Of a stretch of DNA of 63,039 bases, positions 46,716 through 55,316 are shown in pieces. The stretch is from assembly GCA_029210085.1 (NCBI GenBank), contig JARGPP010000023.1, positions 1-63,039 of the forward strand. The letters run 5' to 3'. Source of the stretch: Legionellaceae bacterium (GTDB lineage Bacteria; Pseudomonadota; Gammaproteobacteria; Legionellales; Legionellaceae). The notes beneath the pieces were generated by a model. The model was not told the DNA's origin. It searched no databases and saw only the letters and a program-made list of their open reading frames with translations. A program made the position numbers and the translations under genes. Each line of letters begins with the position of its first letter. The stretch's first letter is position 1.

Positions 46716-47402
46716 TCATATACTTTTACCCAGGGCTTTACCCATTGTATCGGCTTCTGCGACTTGTTGTGATACTGATAATACTGATAAGCTCTCTACT
46801 TTTTTTACAGCTTGTGGTCGTCTAGTACCACCTGCATTGCTCTGATTAAAATCAGAGCTTTCAAAAAGCATTAAATTGAACCTCATTGACTTATCAGGGC
46901 TAGGTGTTCTCATCTCTCTGACTGCACGTGGACTTTCAACATGCCATTCACGTTGCTGTTGTTGTTGAAGTGCGCGATGCGTTAGAATTTGCTTTTCTGA
47001 CATATACACTGCCTCTAAATCATCAATATTTTCCTGTGAAAGCAGCAAAGGGGGTTTTTCGACCCATACCGAAGGACTCTGTGTGTTATCAATAGAGCTC
47101 CGCGCACTCGAAAGAACGTTTAAAAAAGCACCATCATTCAGGGGTTCTAAATCAGATCGTGAGGCCCTTCCAAGCAAGACTAAACGAGGAGGATGTGATT
47201 GCGCATAAAAGGTAGGCTCAGTCGAATCGTTTTTTGCTACGTAATACAAATTAGACTCTTGTGTTAAATCATTTAATGTAATGACATAATCACCTAATTT
47301 GGGGCTATACTTTTTTTTATAATCGATAAGCACCAAGGGAAAGGTATGGAAGACATAAAGTTTGGTCATAAAAATTTCAACAACTAAAAAACGGGAGAGC
47401 AT
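46716..47402 (-). CDS. Hypothetical protein, low-complexity C-terminal half
   Basis: A 228-residue orphan. The N-terminal 80 residues look like a small beta-rich domain; the rest is Ser/Gln-rich (for example ALQQQQQREWHVESPRAVRE) and probably disordered. There is no signal peptide in the preferred frame start (ATG at 47369, MTKLYVFHTF). An upstream ATG at 47402 is also open. Polar, Ser/Glu-rich, disordered tails are common in type IV effectors of Legionellales, but this alone is not evidence. It lies beside a gene remnant and an IS relic. Confidence 0.45.
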   Translation of the reverse strand: MLSRFLVVEIFMTKLYVFHTFPLVLIDYKKKYSPKLGDYVITLNDLTQESNLYYVAKNDSTEPTFYAQSHPPRLVLLGRASRSDLEPLNDGAFLNVLSSARSSIDNTQSPSVWVEKPPLLLSQENIDDLEAVYMSEKQILTHRALQQQQQREWHVESPRAVREMRTPSPDKSMRFNLMLFESSDFNQSNAGGTRRPQAVKKVESLSVLSVSQQVAEADTMGKALGKSI

Positions 47403-47465
47403 TATATCAAAAAAAAACCAAATTGCAAATCAATAGCGCATTGTATTTAATGAATGAAAGATCAT

Positions 47466-47650
47466 TCAATTCAAGCCAAATGGTGTACTCTTATCGACTG
47501 ATAAAGGTGATTCAAACGCACTTTCTCTCGGATAAAATGCTTTCAATGCACCATAAAATCGACTTGAATGAGCCCCTTGTATAGACAATGCTTTACCGTC
47601 GTCACGTCTGCTAAACTCATCAGCAAAAGGCATTAAAATATCCCTATAAT
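47466..47650 (-). pseudogene. C-terminal gene remnant truncated at the IS630 relic
   Basis: An open frame of about 60 codons (ILMPFADEFSRRDDGKALSI...) ends at 47466 but has no proper start: it runs into the IS630 relic at 47650. The product is unrecognised. The most likely reading is the 3' end of a gene broken by the IS insertion. Confidence 0.35.
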
Positions 47651-47914
47651 ATTGCATTGATGAATCAGGCATGGATAAATTTATTTCAAGAGAATATGGA
47701 TGGAGCCCCAGAGGTCATACAATAACAGAAGAGGTATCAGGTAAACGCTATGCCAGAAAAAGCTTTATTGCTGGGTTAGCAAATAATAAAGTAGTTGCTT
47801 CTCTCTGCTACACAGGTACTTGCGATACAATATTGTTTAATTTTTGGCTAAATGATTACTCAGTTTAATCATTTAGCCAAGGCGGTTAATTGTGCATTCA
47901 AAGCGATCATTTAG
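47650..47914 (+). mobile_element. Internally deleted IS630-family transposase relic
   Basis: From about 47650 the frame reads YCIDESGMDKFISREYGW and continues through SPRGHTITEEVSGKRYARKS to NFWL, the middle of an IS630 DDE transposase. At about 47870 it jumps to LAKAVNCAFKAII and a TAG at 47912-47914, which matches the last residues of the copy at 1-123 (LAEAVDYAFQSII). The N-terminal part and the catalytic C-terminal region are missing. The bases after the stop (GAAATCAAACGACTATA) also resemble those after the first copy. Confidence 0.8.
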
Positions 47915-48217
47915 AAATCAAACGACTATATGATGCTGAGGAATGGCTTCAATTAAATAATGAGCCTCACAAGAATCTAAATAGTCTAAAATATATTGTA
48001 ATATGTTGGTCGATGGAATATCACAAAAACACTTTCCAAAATCCCGTAGTTTCCCACTATTGCTATCACCATACCGCAATCATCTAGCAACCATTTTAAA
48101 AAGAGAATATCTACGGCTTTAAGCGCTGTTTCTATAAGCTTCACCTCTAGAATAGGTGCAAATTATCAATATTACCACTTAACCGGGTCATATATATCAG
48201 CGTATTCATACACTACT
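47915..48217. other. Gene-free stretch after the IS relic
   Basis: About 300 bases with no convincing gene. An open frame on the plus strand (47890-48087) begins inside the IS relic and has no motif or ribosome-binding site. The sequence may include the right end of the old IS, but I cannot define the inverted repeat by eye. Confidence 0.5.
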
Positions 48218-49267
48218 CTAAACCGCCTCAAACGTTAAAAGAACAGTTGTACCCTGCCCCAGTTCACTTTCTATCGCCATTTTTCCATGATGATTCGCCA
48301 TAATTGAATCACAAATCGCAAGCCCCAGCCCTAAACCAGAATGTTCCTGACTCAGATGAGCTGGGCGATAAAACCCTTGTGTGATATTCGGTAGCTCTTG
48401 TCGCGGTATTCCTTTGCCTGTATCTTTTATTATAATCTGAGTCGAATCCGTTAAATGGCTGATTATGATTTGAATCATCCCCCCCTCTGGCGTGTGTGTT
48501 AGGCTATTATCGATTAAATTTGCAATAACACGTTTAAACAAAATAATATCTACATCAATCAAAGCATCACCCGTAACCTGTATCGATACATGATTTTCTA
48601 TAGCTACATATTGATAATAATCGATAAGTGAGTCGACGATGCTTCTTGCCGACTGATGCTCTCGTTTTAAGGCTAGCTGGCCATTTTCAGCCCGTGAAAG
48701 CAACAATAAATTATCAATCAAATGGGTAAGGCTTTGGTACTCGTCAAGATTTCTTTCGAGTAAGCCTTGATATGTTTCTAAATGATTGGGGCCAGACAAA
48801 GTCACTTCTGTTGCTGTTCTTAAATAATGAATTGGATTTCTCAATTCATGCGCCATACTGGCTGAGAATTGCTTCATTTGCTCGAAAGAAATCTCAATTC
48901 TTTTAAGCATGCTATTGCAGGTTTTTGCTAACTGCTTCAATTCATCCGGATAGTCAGCATTATTTAATCGTTTATTCAAAGAAGAAGCATGAATTAAATC
49001 TAACTGTTCCGAAAATTTTTTGATCGGGGAAAGACCGCTTTTTATGATGTAATAACTCACACAAGCAGAAATTCCAGCTGCAATCCACAATGCAATAAAA
49101 AATTTCTTTATACACATTTTTGCTAACAAATAGTCTTTCGTTGCATGCTCTAAACCGGCCTGTATCATTAAATCATGCAATGGCGGATAAATAAGACTTG
49201 TGATCAAAGTCAAAATCATCACGATTGACAGTAAATATAAAATCAATAATCGCTGAGTGATTGACAT
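48218..49267 (-). CDS. Two-component sensor histidine kinase
   Basis: A 349-residue membrane kinase. Two membrane helices (about 7-27 and 55-75) enclose a short periplasmic loop of about 28 residues, a HAMP domain follows (about 75-128), then the phospho-accepting His in MAHELRNPIHYL (about 139-150) and the ATPase N box NLIDNSLTHTPEGG, with G boxes DTGKGIP and GLGLGLAI. The tiny periplasmic loop suggests an intramembrane or envelope signal. It lies three bases downstream of its response regulator. Confidence 0.92.
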   Translation of the reverse strand: MSITQRLLILYLLSIVMILTLITSLIYPPLHDLMIQAGLEHATKDYLLAKMCIKKFFIALWIAAGISACVSYYIIKSGLSPIKKFSEQLDLIHASSLNKRLNNADYPDELKQLAKTCNSMLKRIEISFEQMKQFSASMAHELRNPIHYLRTATEVTLSGPNHLETYQGLLERNLDEYQSLTHLIDNLLLLSRAENGQLALKREHQSARSIVDSLIDYYQYVAIENHVSIQVTGDALIDVDIILFKRVIANLIDNSLTHTPEGGMIQIIISHLTDSTQIIIKDTGKGIPRQELPNITQGFYRPAHLSQEHSGLGLGLAICDSIMANHHGKMAIESELGQGTTVLLTFEAV

Positions 49268-49270
49268 AAT

Positions 49271-49942
49271 TCAACGAACCTCCAAAATATACCCAACACC
49301 TCTTATTGTGTGTATAAGCTTCGTTTTAAAGTTATCATCAATTTTTTCTCGTAAACGTCTAATCGCTACATCAATTACATTGGTATTGCATTCAAAATTG
49401 ATATCCCACACATGCTCAGCAATTACCGTCCGTGTTAACACTTCACTTTCATTTCTCATTAAAAATGATAATAATTTAAACTCTTTGCTCGATAAACTCA
49501 GTTTTTTACCTGCTCTAAATACCGTATATTTCTCATGATCAATCTCTAGATCTGCTATTGTTTTCACTGATTTATGAACAACCGGTTTTCGTCGCAAAAG
49601 ACTTTTGATACGAGCAACTAGTTCATGAAAAGAAAAGGGCTTAATGAGGTAATCGTCCGCGCCTAACTCCAAACCTTTAACCCGACTCTCTACATCATCA
49701 CAAGCAGATAACATCAAAATAGGTGTTATCACATCCTGTGCACGCACTTTCTGAAGAACAGTCCATCCATCAATAACAGGCAATATGACATCCAAAATGA
49801 CGAGATCATATGATTTTTCTTGCATCATAAATAATGCTTCTGCGCCGTCATAAGCCTTATCCGCAAGAAACTGATATTCACTCAGCCCTTTACAAATAAA
49901 GTCAGCCGTACTTTTTTTATCATCGACAACAAGAATATTCAT
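49271..49942 (-). CDS. OmpR/PhoB-family response regulator
   Basis: A receiver domain (phospho-acceptor Asp in LVILDVILPVIDGW, about residue 51; conserved Lys in GADDYLIKPFSFHEL) followed by a winged-helix DNA-binding domain (about 125-222, VIDVAIRRLREKID). I start it at the ATG at 49942 (MNILVVDDK), which matches the domain edge; three more codons are open upstream. It is divergently arranged with the tspO operon, about 260 bases away, and is therefore a candidate regulator of it. Confidence 0.92.
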   Translation of the reverse strand: MNILVVDDKKSTADFICKGLSEYQFLADKAYDGAEALFMMQEKSYDLVILDVILPVIDGWTVLQKVRAQDVITPILMLSACDDVESRVKGLELGADDYLIKPFSFHELVARIKSLLRRKPVVHKSVKTIADLEIDHEKYTVFRAGKKLSLSSKEFKLLSFLMRNESEVLTRTVIAEHVWDINFECNTNVIDVAIRRLREKIDDNFKTKLIHTIRGVGYILEVR

Positions 49943-50208
49943 AACGATCATGATGATTAAAATTAAACCAACTTTACCCTAAAAAAACAATGCCTACAAT
50001 CGTTTTACATGACCATTCTGTAATGCATTCAACACAGAGGTGTCATATTATGAAGCGCTCTTAATACAAACCTGTGTTATGATAAATAAAATACGATACA
50101 CCTAATTTTATTTTATTTTTTCTATACAATATTTAGAAAGTGGCCTACATAATCGGTCAAAATGCATCAAAGTTACTTGTTTAATAAAAAAAATAAAGGT
50201 CGATGCCC

Positions 50209-50709
50209 ATGAACAAATCAAAAGAAAAATCGAGCGCGCAAAACAAGACTTACTTTTTCTATCTTTTTTTATGGATACTTACACTTCAAGCCATGGGTTA
50301 TTTACTGGGGACACTCACTCAAGCCAATATTCATCCATGGTATGCATATTTAAACAAGTCCTCGCTCACCCCCCCTGATATCACTTTTGCAATTATATGG
50401 CCCATTTTATATATTTTACTTGCCATTGTTGGTGTGGAATTGTTTAGCAAAAAAAATAATAGCCTCACCCAACAAAGGTGGCTTTATGCTTTTCAGCTGG
50501 TGCTCAACTGGCTATGGACCCCTCTTTTTTTCTATTTGCACTGGGTCAATATGGCCTTCGGTATCTTAGTACTCATGGTTCTATTAACCGTCGCTCTCAT
50601 GTATCAACTCTATCGCAAACACAAAAACCTAACGCTGATACTCACCCCCTATTTACTTTGGATAACATTTGCAGCTTACCTCAATGGTTTTATTGGAATT
50701 GCATCATGA
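50209..50709 (+). CDS. tspO: TspO/MBR (translocator protein) family protein
   Basis: A five-helix membrane protein. Helical signatures include HPWYAYLNKSSLTPPDITFA and ILYILLAIVG, then LVLNWLWTPLFFYLHWVNMA. Bacterial TspO binds or degrades porphyrins and responds to light and oxygen. AAAGG lies nine bases before the ATG at 50209, so I prefer it to the ATG at 50203, which is only three bases away. It heads the tspO-CIA30-photolyase operon; the next gene overlaps by four bases. Confidence 0.88.
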   Translation: MNKSKEKSSAQNKTYFFYLFLWILTLQAMGYLLGTLTQANIHPWYAYLNKSSLTPPDITFAIIWPILYILLAIVGVELFSKKNNSLTQQRWLYAFQLVLNWLWTPLFFYLHWVNMAFGILVLMVLLTVALMYQLYRKHKNLTLILTPYLLWITFAAYLNGFIGIAS

Positions 50710-51305
50710 AAAAAAAAGAGGGGTTGCTAATATTGGCTACTATCATTCCAGGATTATCTATGAGTCAAACAGTCATTGATTTTACCCAACCCCTGAAAAC
50801 GTATACCGTCGTATCAGATTCAACTGAGCGTACACAAGGAAAATCGCATGGTGACTTTAGTTATCAGGCCGGTATTCAGGAAAAAAAACACTTCTTTTTT
50901 GCTTTTCTTGATCCACAGCCAAATGGTGCAGGATTTGCGAGCATTCACATTCCCCTCACATTAACGCTCAATCCAAAACAAACTTTGTGTTTGACCGCTC
51001 AAGGTCTTCAAAACAAACCATCTATGTTTCAACTTGTTATCAACACATCGACGTCTCAAAGAGAGCACTTTAGTTATCAGCAAACGTTTGCTGTTGAAAA
51101 TAAGAAAACCACTTTCAATTTTCCTTTCAATCGCTTTCTAGCCACTTACAGAGGTAACAACTTATCTGACGCTCCTCCTCTAGATATAGGCGATATTCAA
51201 TCGATAGGTATTAGGGTAGTTGGAAGAAATAAAACACCTCATCAAGTCCTTCAAAAAGGTCTCTATGGTCTAGCACTATATCACTTATCTATTTGCCAAG
51301 AGTAA
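50706..51305 (+). CDS. CIA30-like (complex I intermediate-associated protein 30) domain protein
   Basis: A 199-residue single-domain protein with a hydrophobic N terminus (about 5-21). The CIA30 pattern is visible: DFTQPLKTYTVVSDS, TQGKSHGDFSYQ, GAGFASIHIPLTLTL, FSYQQTFAV, PFNRFLATYRG and the final DIQSIGIRVVG. The start at 50706 overlaps the tspO stop (ATGA). In other bacteria CIA30-domain proteins occur beside photolyases; the molecular role is unknown. Confidence 0.75.
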   Translation: MKKKEGLLILATIIPGLSMSQTVIDFTQPLKTYTVVSDSTERTQGKSHGDFSYQAGIQEKKHFFFAFLDPQPNGAGFASIHIPLTLTLNPKQTLCLTAQGLQNKPSMFQLVINTSTSQREHFSYQQTFAVENKKTTFNFPFNRFLATYRGNNLSDAPPLDIGDIQSIGIRVVGRNKTPHQVLQKGLYGLALYHLSICQE

Positions 51306-51312
51306 ACGATTC

Positions 51313-52758
51313 ATGTCTATTCAAATCATTCAAACCTCACAAAAAAATCTTGTATCTATCATGTGGTTTCGAAGAGATCTCAGAATATCGGATAACCCAG
51401 CACTTGCAGCCGCCGTAAAAAAAGGCGCCGTGCTCCCCATTTATATTCATGACGAAACAACCCCAAAGGCATTCCAGTTAGGTGAAACGAGCCAGCTCTG
51501 GCTTTATTATGCTTTAGAAGCACTCAATCAAACACTGCATCATGCATTAAAGCTATATATTGGTCGTCCTGAAGAAATTATCGCTGGCCTCACCCAAAAA
51601 TATCAAGTCACACATGTATTTTGGAACAACAGCCATGAACCACATCACCAAAAAACCGATGAAACTATTAAAAAATTACTTCGTAGTTTAAACATTCAAC
51701 ACCAAGTATTTCATAGCAATTATCTATGGAAACCCACTGATATTTTAAAAAAAGACTATTCATACTATAAGGTATTTTCTGCCTATAAAAGAAAAGCCTT
51801 ACAAGTACCTCTCTCTGAAGTAACACCGCCCCCTCAGGCACTAACAGTGTTAAAAAATAATTTAGATCTATTTAAAGATACCTGCCATAAAATATTTCTT
51901 ACACAACCTTGGCATCATAAAATTAAACAACATTGGCAAATAGGCGAAGTGAATGCATACAAACAATTACAGTTCTTTATTGAAAATCATCTAGACTCAT
52001 ACCATCAACAAAGAGATTATCCTGCTGCCAATAGCACATCAAGGCTATCACCTCACCTACATTTCGGGGAAATTTCGCCTTTAACAATATGGAAAGAAAT
52101 TGAGAAAAAACAACTTTCATGTGATGAAAGCGCTTCTATTGAATGTTACTTCAGCGAGATTATCTGGCGAGAATTTTCTGCCTATCTCACTTATCATTTT
52201 AATCAACTTCATCAAGATAACTTTAATACTAAATTTAATAACTTTCCCTGGGCGCACAACACGCACCACCTAAAAGCATGGCAAATGGGACAAACAGGCT
52301 ACCCATTTGTTGATGCCGGCATGCGTGAACTATGGCAAACCGGTTTTATGCATAACCGTGTACGCATGGTTGTTGCATCTTTTCTCGTCAAAAACTTGAT
52401 GATTCATTGGCATGAAGGACGCGATTGGTTTTGGAATTGTCTCGTCGATGCAGACTTAGAAAATAATAGTGCTAGCTGGCAGTGGGTTGCTGGATCAGGC
52501 GCAGATGCAGCACCCTACTTTAGAATTTTTAACCCGATTACACAAGGTAAAAAATTTGATCCCGACGGTAGCTATACCAAAACATATATTCCTGAGCTTG
52601 CAAAATTACCCACACGCTATTTATTTCAACCTTGGTGTGCACCCAGTGACGTTTTAAAGCAAGCGGGTATTATATTGGGTGAAACTTATCCTAAGCCCAT
52701 AATTGATTTAAGCACTTCAAGACAACAAGCACTCGCGGCCTACCAATCACTGTCCTAA
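51313..52758 (+). CDS. phrB: Deoxyribodipyrimidine photolyase
   Basis: A 481-residue flavoprotein that uses blue light to split cyclobutane pyrimidine dimers. There is an N-terminal antenna domain (MWFRRDLRISDNPAL, about 17-31) and a C-terminal FAD domain with TSRLSPHLHFGEISP, MRELWQTGFMHNRVRMVVAS and the signature WQWVAGSGADAAPYFRIFNP. The full-length, class I CPD type with intact tryptophans fits best. It starts seven bases after the CIA30 gene, so the three genes are one operon. Confidence 0.95.
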   Translation: MSIQIIQTSQKNLVSIMWFRRDLRISDNPALAAAVKKGAVLPIYIHDETTPKAFQLGETSQLWLYYALEALNQTLHHALKLYIGRPEEIIAGLTQKYQVTHVFWNNSHEPHHQKTDETIKKLLRSLNIQHQVFHSNYLWKPTDILKKDYSYYKVFSAYKRKALQVPLSEVTPPPQALTVLKNNLDLFKDTCHKIFLTQPWHHKIKQHWQIGEVNAYKQLQFFIENHLDSYHQQRDYPAANSTSRLSPHLHFGEISPLTIWKEIEKKQLSCDESASIECYFSEIIWREFSAYLTYHFNQLHQDNFNTKFNNFPWAHNTHHLKAWQMGQTGYPFVDAGMRELWQTGFMHNRVRMVVASFLVKNLMIHWHEGRDWFWNCLVDADLENNSASWQWVAGSGADAAPYFRIFNPITQGKKFDPDGSYTKTYIPELAKLPTRYLFQPWCAPSDVLKQAGIILGETYPKPIIDLSTSRQQALAAYQSLS

Positions 52759-52785
52759 ACCCACAAAAACAGTGTACTTTGAACT

Positions 52786-52806
52786 AAAAAATACAGTCTA
52801 TTTTTT
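52786..52806. terminator. AT-only hairpin between convergent genes
   Basis: AAAAAATA-CAGTC-TATTTTTT, an eight-base perfect stem with A and T flanks, lies between the ends of phrB and the carrier-like gene. It is positioned to serve as a weak bidirectional terminator. Confidence 0.4.
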
Positions 52807-53680
52807 AAGGACAGCCTGGGGCCTTTAATGACATTAAAGGCGAAGGCTCTTCTATGTCCTGTTTCCCCATAAGAATCATCAAATTAAAGGCAATTGTAAA
52901 CACCGTTGTACTCAATAAAGCCGGTTGCCAGCCACGTAGTGTAAAGCGTATTGCATCTTTTATACCTTGTTTATGCGCTAAAATAATACACTTTTCAACA
53001 ACAGCTGCGCTTGTATCAAAAAAACCAAGCTTATGAGATGAAGCGCTTTGCATCATTGTTCTAATACGCTCTAAAGGATGTGCTAATAAAGTAATAGGCG
53101 TTGCAATAAGTGGTGCTGACACACATGCACCCAATAAAGAATCAGGATGAATACGACTCTCACGCATAACATAGTCTATCGGCGGCTTGACCTGCACATA
53201 TATCCCGGTTGTCGCCATGACTTTCAACACCCCAGGCAGTGTGCCTAAAAACATATCTCCCTTACCAGACAATATTTTATTGGTCATCTGAATACGTGTT
53301 CGTGTAACCATGCTAGGATTCAAAAGTATTTCAGTACCTGCAAAAAAAACGGGTATGATATACTTTGACGTCTGCGGAAATGCCTCATCTAGCGCATCCT
53401 TTTTAAACCAAATACCGTTTCGAACAAAACTTCTTGCAAGTTGCTGCAATGCAGTCTGTTTTACACCGTCTAATAAAGCCCGAGGCTTTTTCCAGTGCTC
53501 TGTAATGTGATTCATCACATCACGCGGACCTAACTCATCAGTTATACATCGCGTTGAAACAAAGCTACAGGCATTAAAAAAAGGAGATAACCCAACCATC
53601 GTGATGGTGCTAATAGTCAGGTTTCTTAAAAAATAAATAGGCTTACTTTCATATGTTTCGCTGTCTTTCGACATCATCAA
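52805..53680 (-). CDS. Mitochondrial-carrier-like membrane protein
   Basis: A 291-residue protein resembling the eukaryotic mitochondrial carrier family in three-fold layout. The canonical Px[DE]xx[RK] motif occurs as HPLERIRTMMQ (P202, E204, R207). Degenerate equivalents are NPSMVTRTRIQM (P122) and ACSFVSTRC (about 37-45), spaced 80-85 residues. RGWQPALLSTTVFT after the third motif mimics the carrier GxxP segment. In Legionella one such protein, LncP, is a translocated effector that enters mitochondria. This one may be an analogous acquired carrier; targeting is unproven. There is no bacterial signal peptide. Confidence 0.6.
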   Translation of the reverse strand: MMMSKDSETYESKPIYFLRNLTISTITMVGLSPFFNACSFVSTRCITDELGPRDVMNHITEHWKKPRALLDGVKQTALQQLARSFVRNGIWFKKDALDEAFPQTSKYIIPVFFAGTEILLNPSMVTRTRIQMTNKILSGKGDMFLGTLPGVLKVMATTGIYVQVKPPIDYVMRESRIHPDSLLGACVSAPLIATPITLLAHPLERIRTMMQSASSHKLGFFDTSAAVVEKCIILAHKQGIKDAIRFTLRGWQPALLSTTVFTIAFNLMILMGKQDIEEPSPLMSLKAPGCP

Positions 53681-53738
53681 ACACTCTCTTAAATAAGCGA
53701 CCGATATCTTTCCGTCATCTTAACTATCTCAACGAGAT

Positions 53739-54362
53739 TTAATCCAGAAAAGACACTTCGCCGGTCGAAACATCATACATACCTCCTATAAAAGCAATCT
53801 CGCCCTTAGCATTCATCTCGCTTAATACGTCACTTTTTCGAAGAATTTCATCAATACTTCTTTGGACATTAATTTTTGAGACTTGATTTACAAACGCTAA
53901 ATTGCTTCCGGTACGATCGGCTTGATGCTCCTTTTCTGCTTCAATGGCTGGCTCTACTTTTTGTAAAAGTCCGGTCAAATAACCAAGTTCCGCTTTATCA
54001 CATGCGCCTTTAATAGCCCCGCAACTCGTATGACCCAATACCACGACTAATTTAGAACCAGCAACTTTACAAGAAAACTCCATACTTCCTAAAATATCAT
54101 CGTTAACAATATTACCCGCGATTCGAATGCTAAAAATATCTCCTAAGCCCTGATCAAAAATTAACTCTGCAGGTGCTCTTGAATCAATACAACTCAAAAC
54201 CGTTGCAAACGGATACTGTCCCTCTGCTGTTTCATTAACTTGCTGTAAAAGATTTCGATTAAACCGTAAATTTTGTATAAATCGCTTATTCCCATTTTGC
54301 AACAGCTCAATTGCTCCTTCAGGCGTCAGTTCTTTTTGTAATGTTTGCGTAATTGTTCTCAT
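53739..54362 (-). CDS. Beta-class carbonic anhydrase
   Basis: A 207-residue zinc enzyme interconverting CO2 and bicarbonate. Zinc ligands are in LSCIDSRAPAE (Cys, with the Asp-Arg dyad, about 57-67) and VLGHTSCGAIKGA (His and Cys, about 107-119). It lies 57 bases after the bestrophin gene in the same direction, so they are probably co-transcribed. Confidence 0.94.
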   Translation of the reverse strand: MRTITQTLQKELTPEGAIELLQNGNKRFIQNLRFNRNLLQQVNETAEGQYPFATVLSCIDSRAPAELIFDQGLGDIFSIRIAGNIVNDDILGSMEFSCKVAGSKLVVVLGHTSCGAIKGACDKAELGYLTGLLQKVEPAIEAEKEHQADRTGSNLAFVNQVSKINVQRSIDEILRKSDVLSEMNAKGEIAFIGGMYDVSTGEVSFLD

Positions 54363-54419
54363 AATTCATATCTCCATCAATGATATATTTCATGCAATCC
54401 AGACTAAAATGTTCAACAC

Positions 54420-55316
54420 TCATCGTGTGTTTTTAGAAATTTCCATAAGATTTTTCTCAATTGTATTGCAAATACTATCCAAAGGTAAATGGCTTAATTT
54501 TTGCTTAGAAAAAGGATTTTGCAACTCAACACCAATTTGATCCAGTGAAAATAAAGCATAAGAAACCAGAGCAGTTACCAATGGATTAATGTACATCGAA
54601 TAGTCGACCAACGCCACAGGAAGAATTAACAAAAATAATAAAATAAAACGTCTGGACTTAACTGCCATCACAAAAGGCATCGGTGTTTTTAAAATTCTTT
54701 CACTTGCTCCCTGACAATCTAAGATAATTTCACGGCAACTTTCAGCCTTTAAAAAAGAAAATTCATTCAGATCATCAGCCTGCAGAAGCTTTGAAAGCAA
54801 TAAAGCGATTTTAGTAGAAATAAAATTGGGCTTATGTTCTGCTTGCATAAGTGCTGAATATACGTCTTGATTCAGTAAATGCTTCACATCTAAAACAGAA
54901 TCATCCCCCCTTAAATTATTTTTCATCAAATAAGGCATAGCAGCAACATAGCTCACAAGCTCTTCAACGTCATTTCTTTTATCTTTTTTGACATAAGATG
55001 TAATAATCACAGCTAAATTTCGGCTGTTATTGACAACATTACCCCAAATTTTTCGTGCCTCCCACCAACGGTCATAACCCGCATTCACTCTAAACACTAA
55101 AATCAGCCCCATCACCAGACCTGCATATTCAAATGGACTGACAGGAATCGAGAAAGAATGAAAGAATAAAGACATCACTGAAATAAAGCTGGCATACAAG
55201 GTGGCAATTAAAACTTGCTTCAACACTTTAGGTGTGACAGAACCGTTAATAGCAAGTGCAGATTTCAAAAAGCTAGGATATTCACTTTTATTTTCAATGT
55301 TTTGCTTTACTTTCAT
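54420..55316 (-). CDS. Bestrophin-family channel (UPF0187)
   Basis: A 298-residue membrane protein with four helical segments. The family signature is FRVNAGYDRWWEARKIWG (about 78-95) with SRNLAVIITSYV after it. Bestrophins form pentameric anion channels; some prokaryotic members instead pass cations. Its ATG overlaps the upstream FAD oxidoreductase stop by four bases. The following gene is a carbonic anhydrase, which suggests bicarbonate as the permeant ion; this is an inference. Confidence 0.88.
   Translation of the reverse strand: MKVKQNIENKSEYPSFLKSALAINGSVTPKVLKQVLIATLYASFISVMSLFFHSFSIPVSPFEYAGLVMGLILVFRVNAGYDRWWEARKIWGNVVNNSRNLAVIITSYVKKDKRNDVEELVSYVAAMPYLMKNNLRGDDSVLDVKHLLNQDVYSALMQAEHKPNFISTKIALLLSKLLQADDLNEFSFLKAESCREIILDCQGASERILKTPMPFVMAVKSRRFILLFLLILPVALVDYSMYINPLVTALVSYALFSLDQIGVELQNPFSKQKLSHLPLDSICNTIEKNLMEISKNTR

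Noticed and set aside
47890-48087. 65-codon open frame on the plus strand
   Set aside because: It begins inside the last codons of the IS630 relic and shows no motif.
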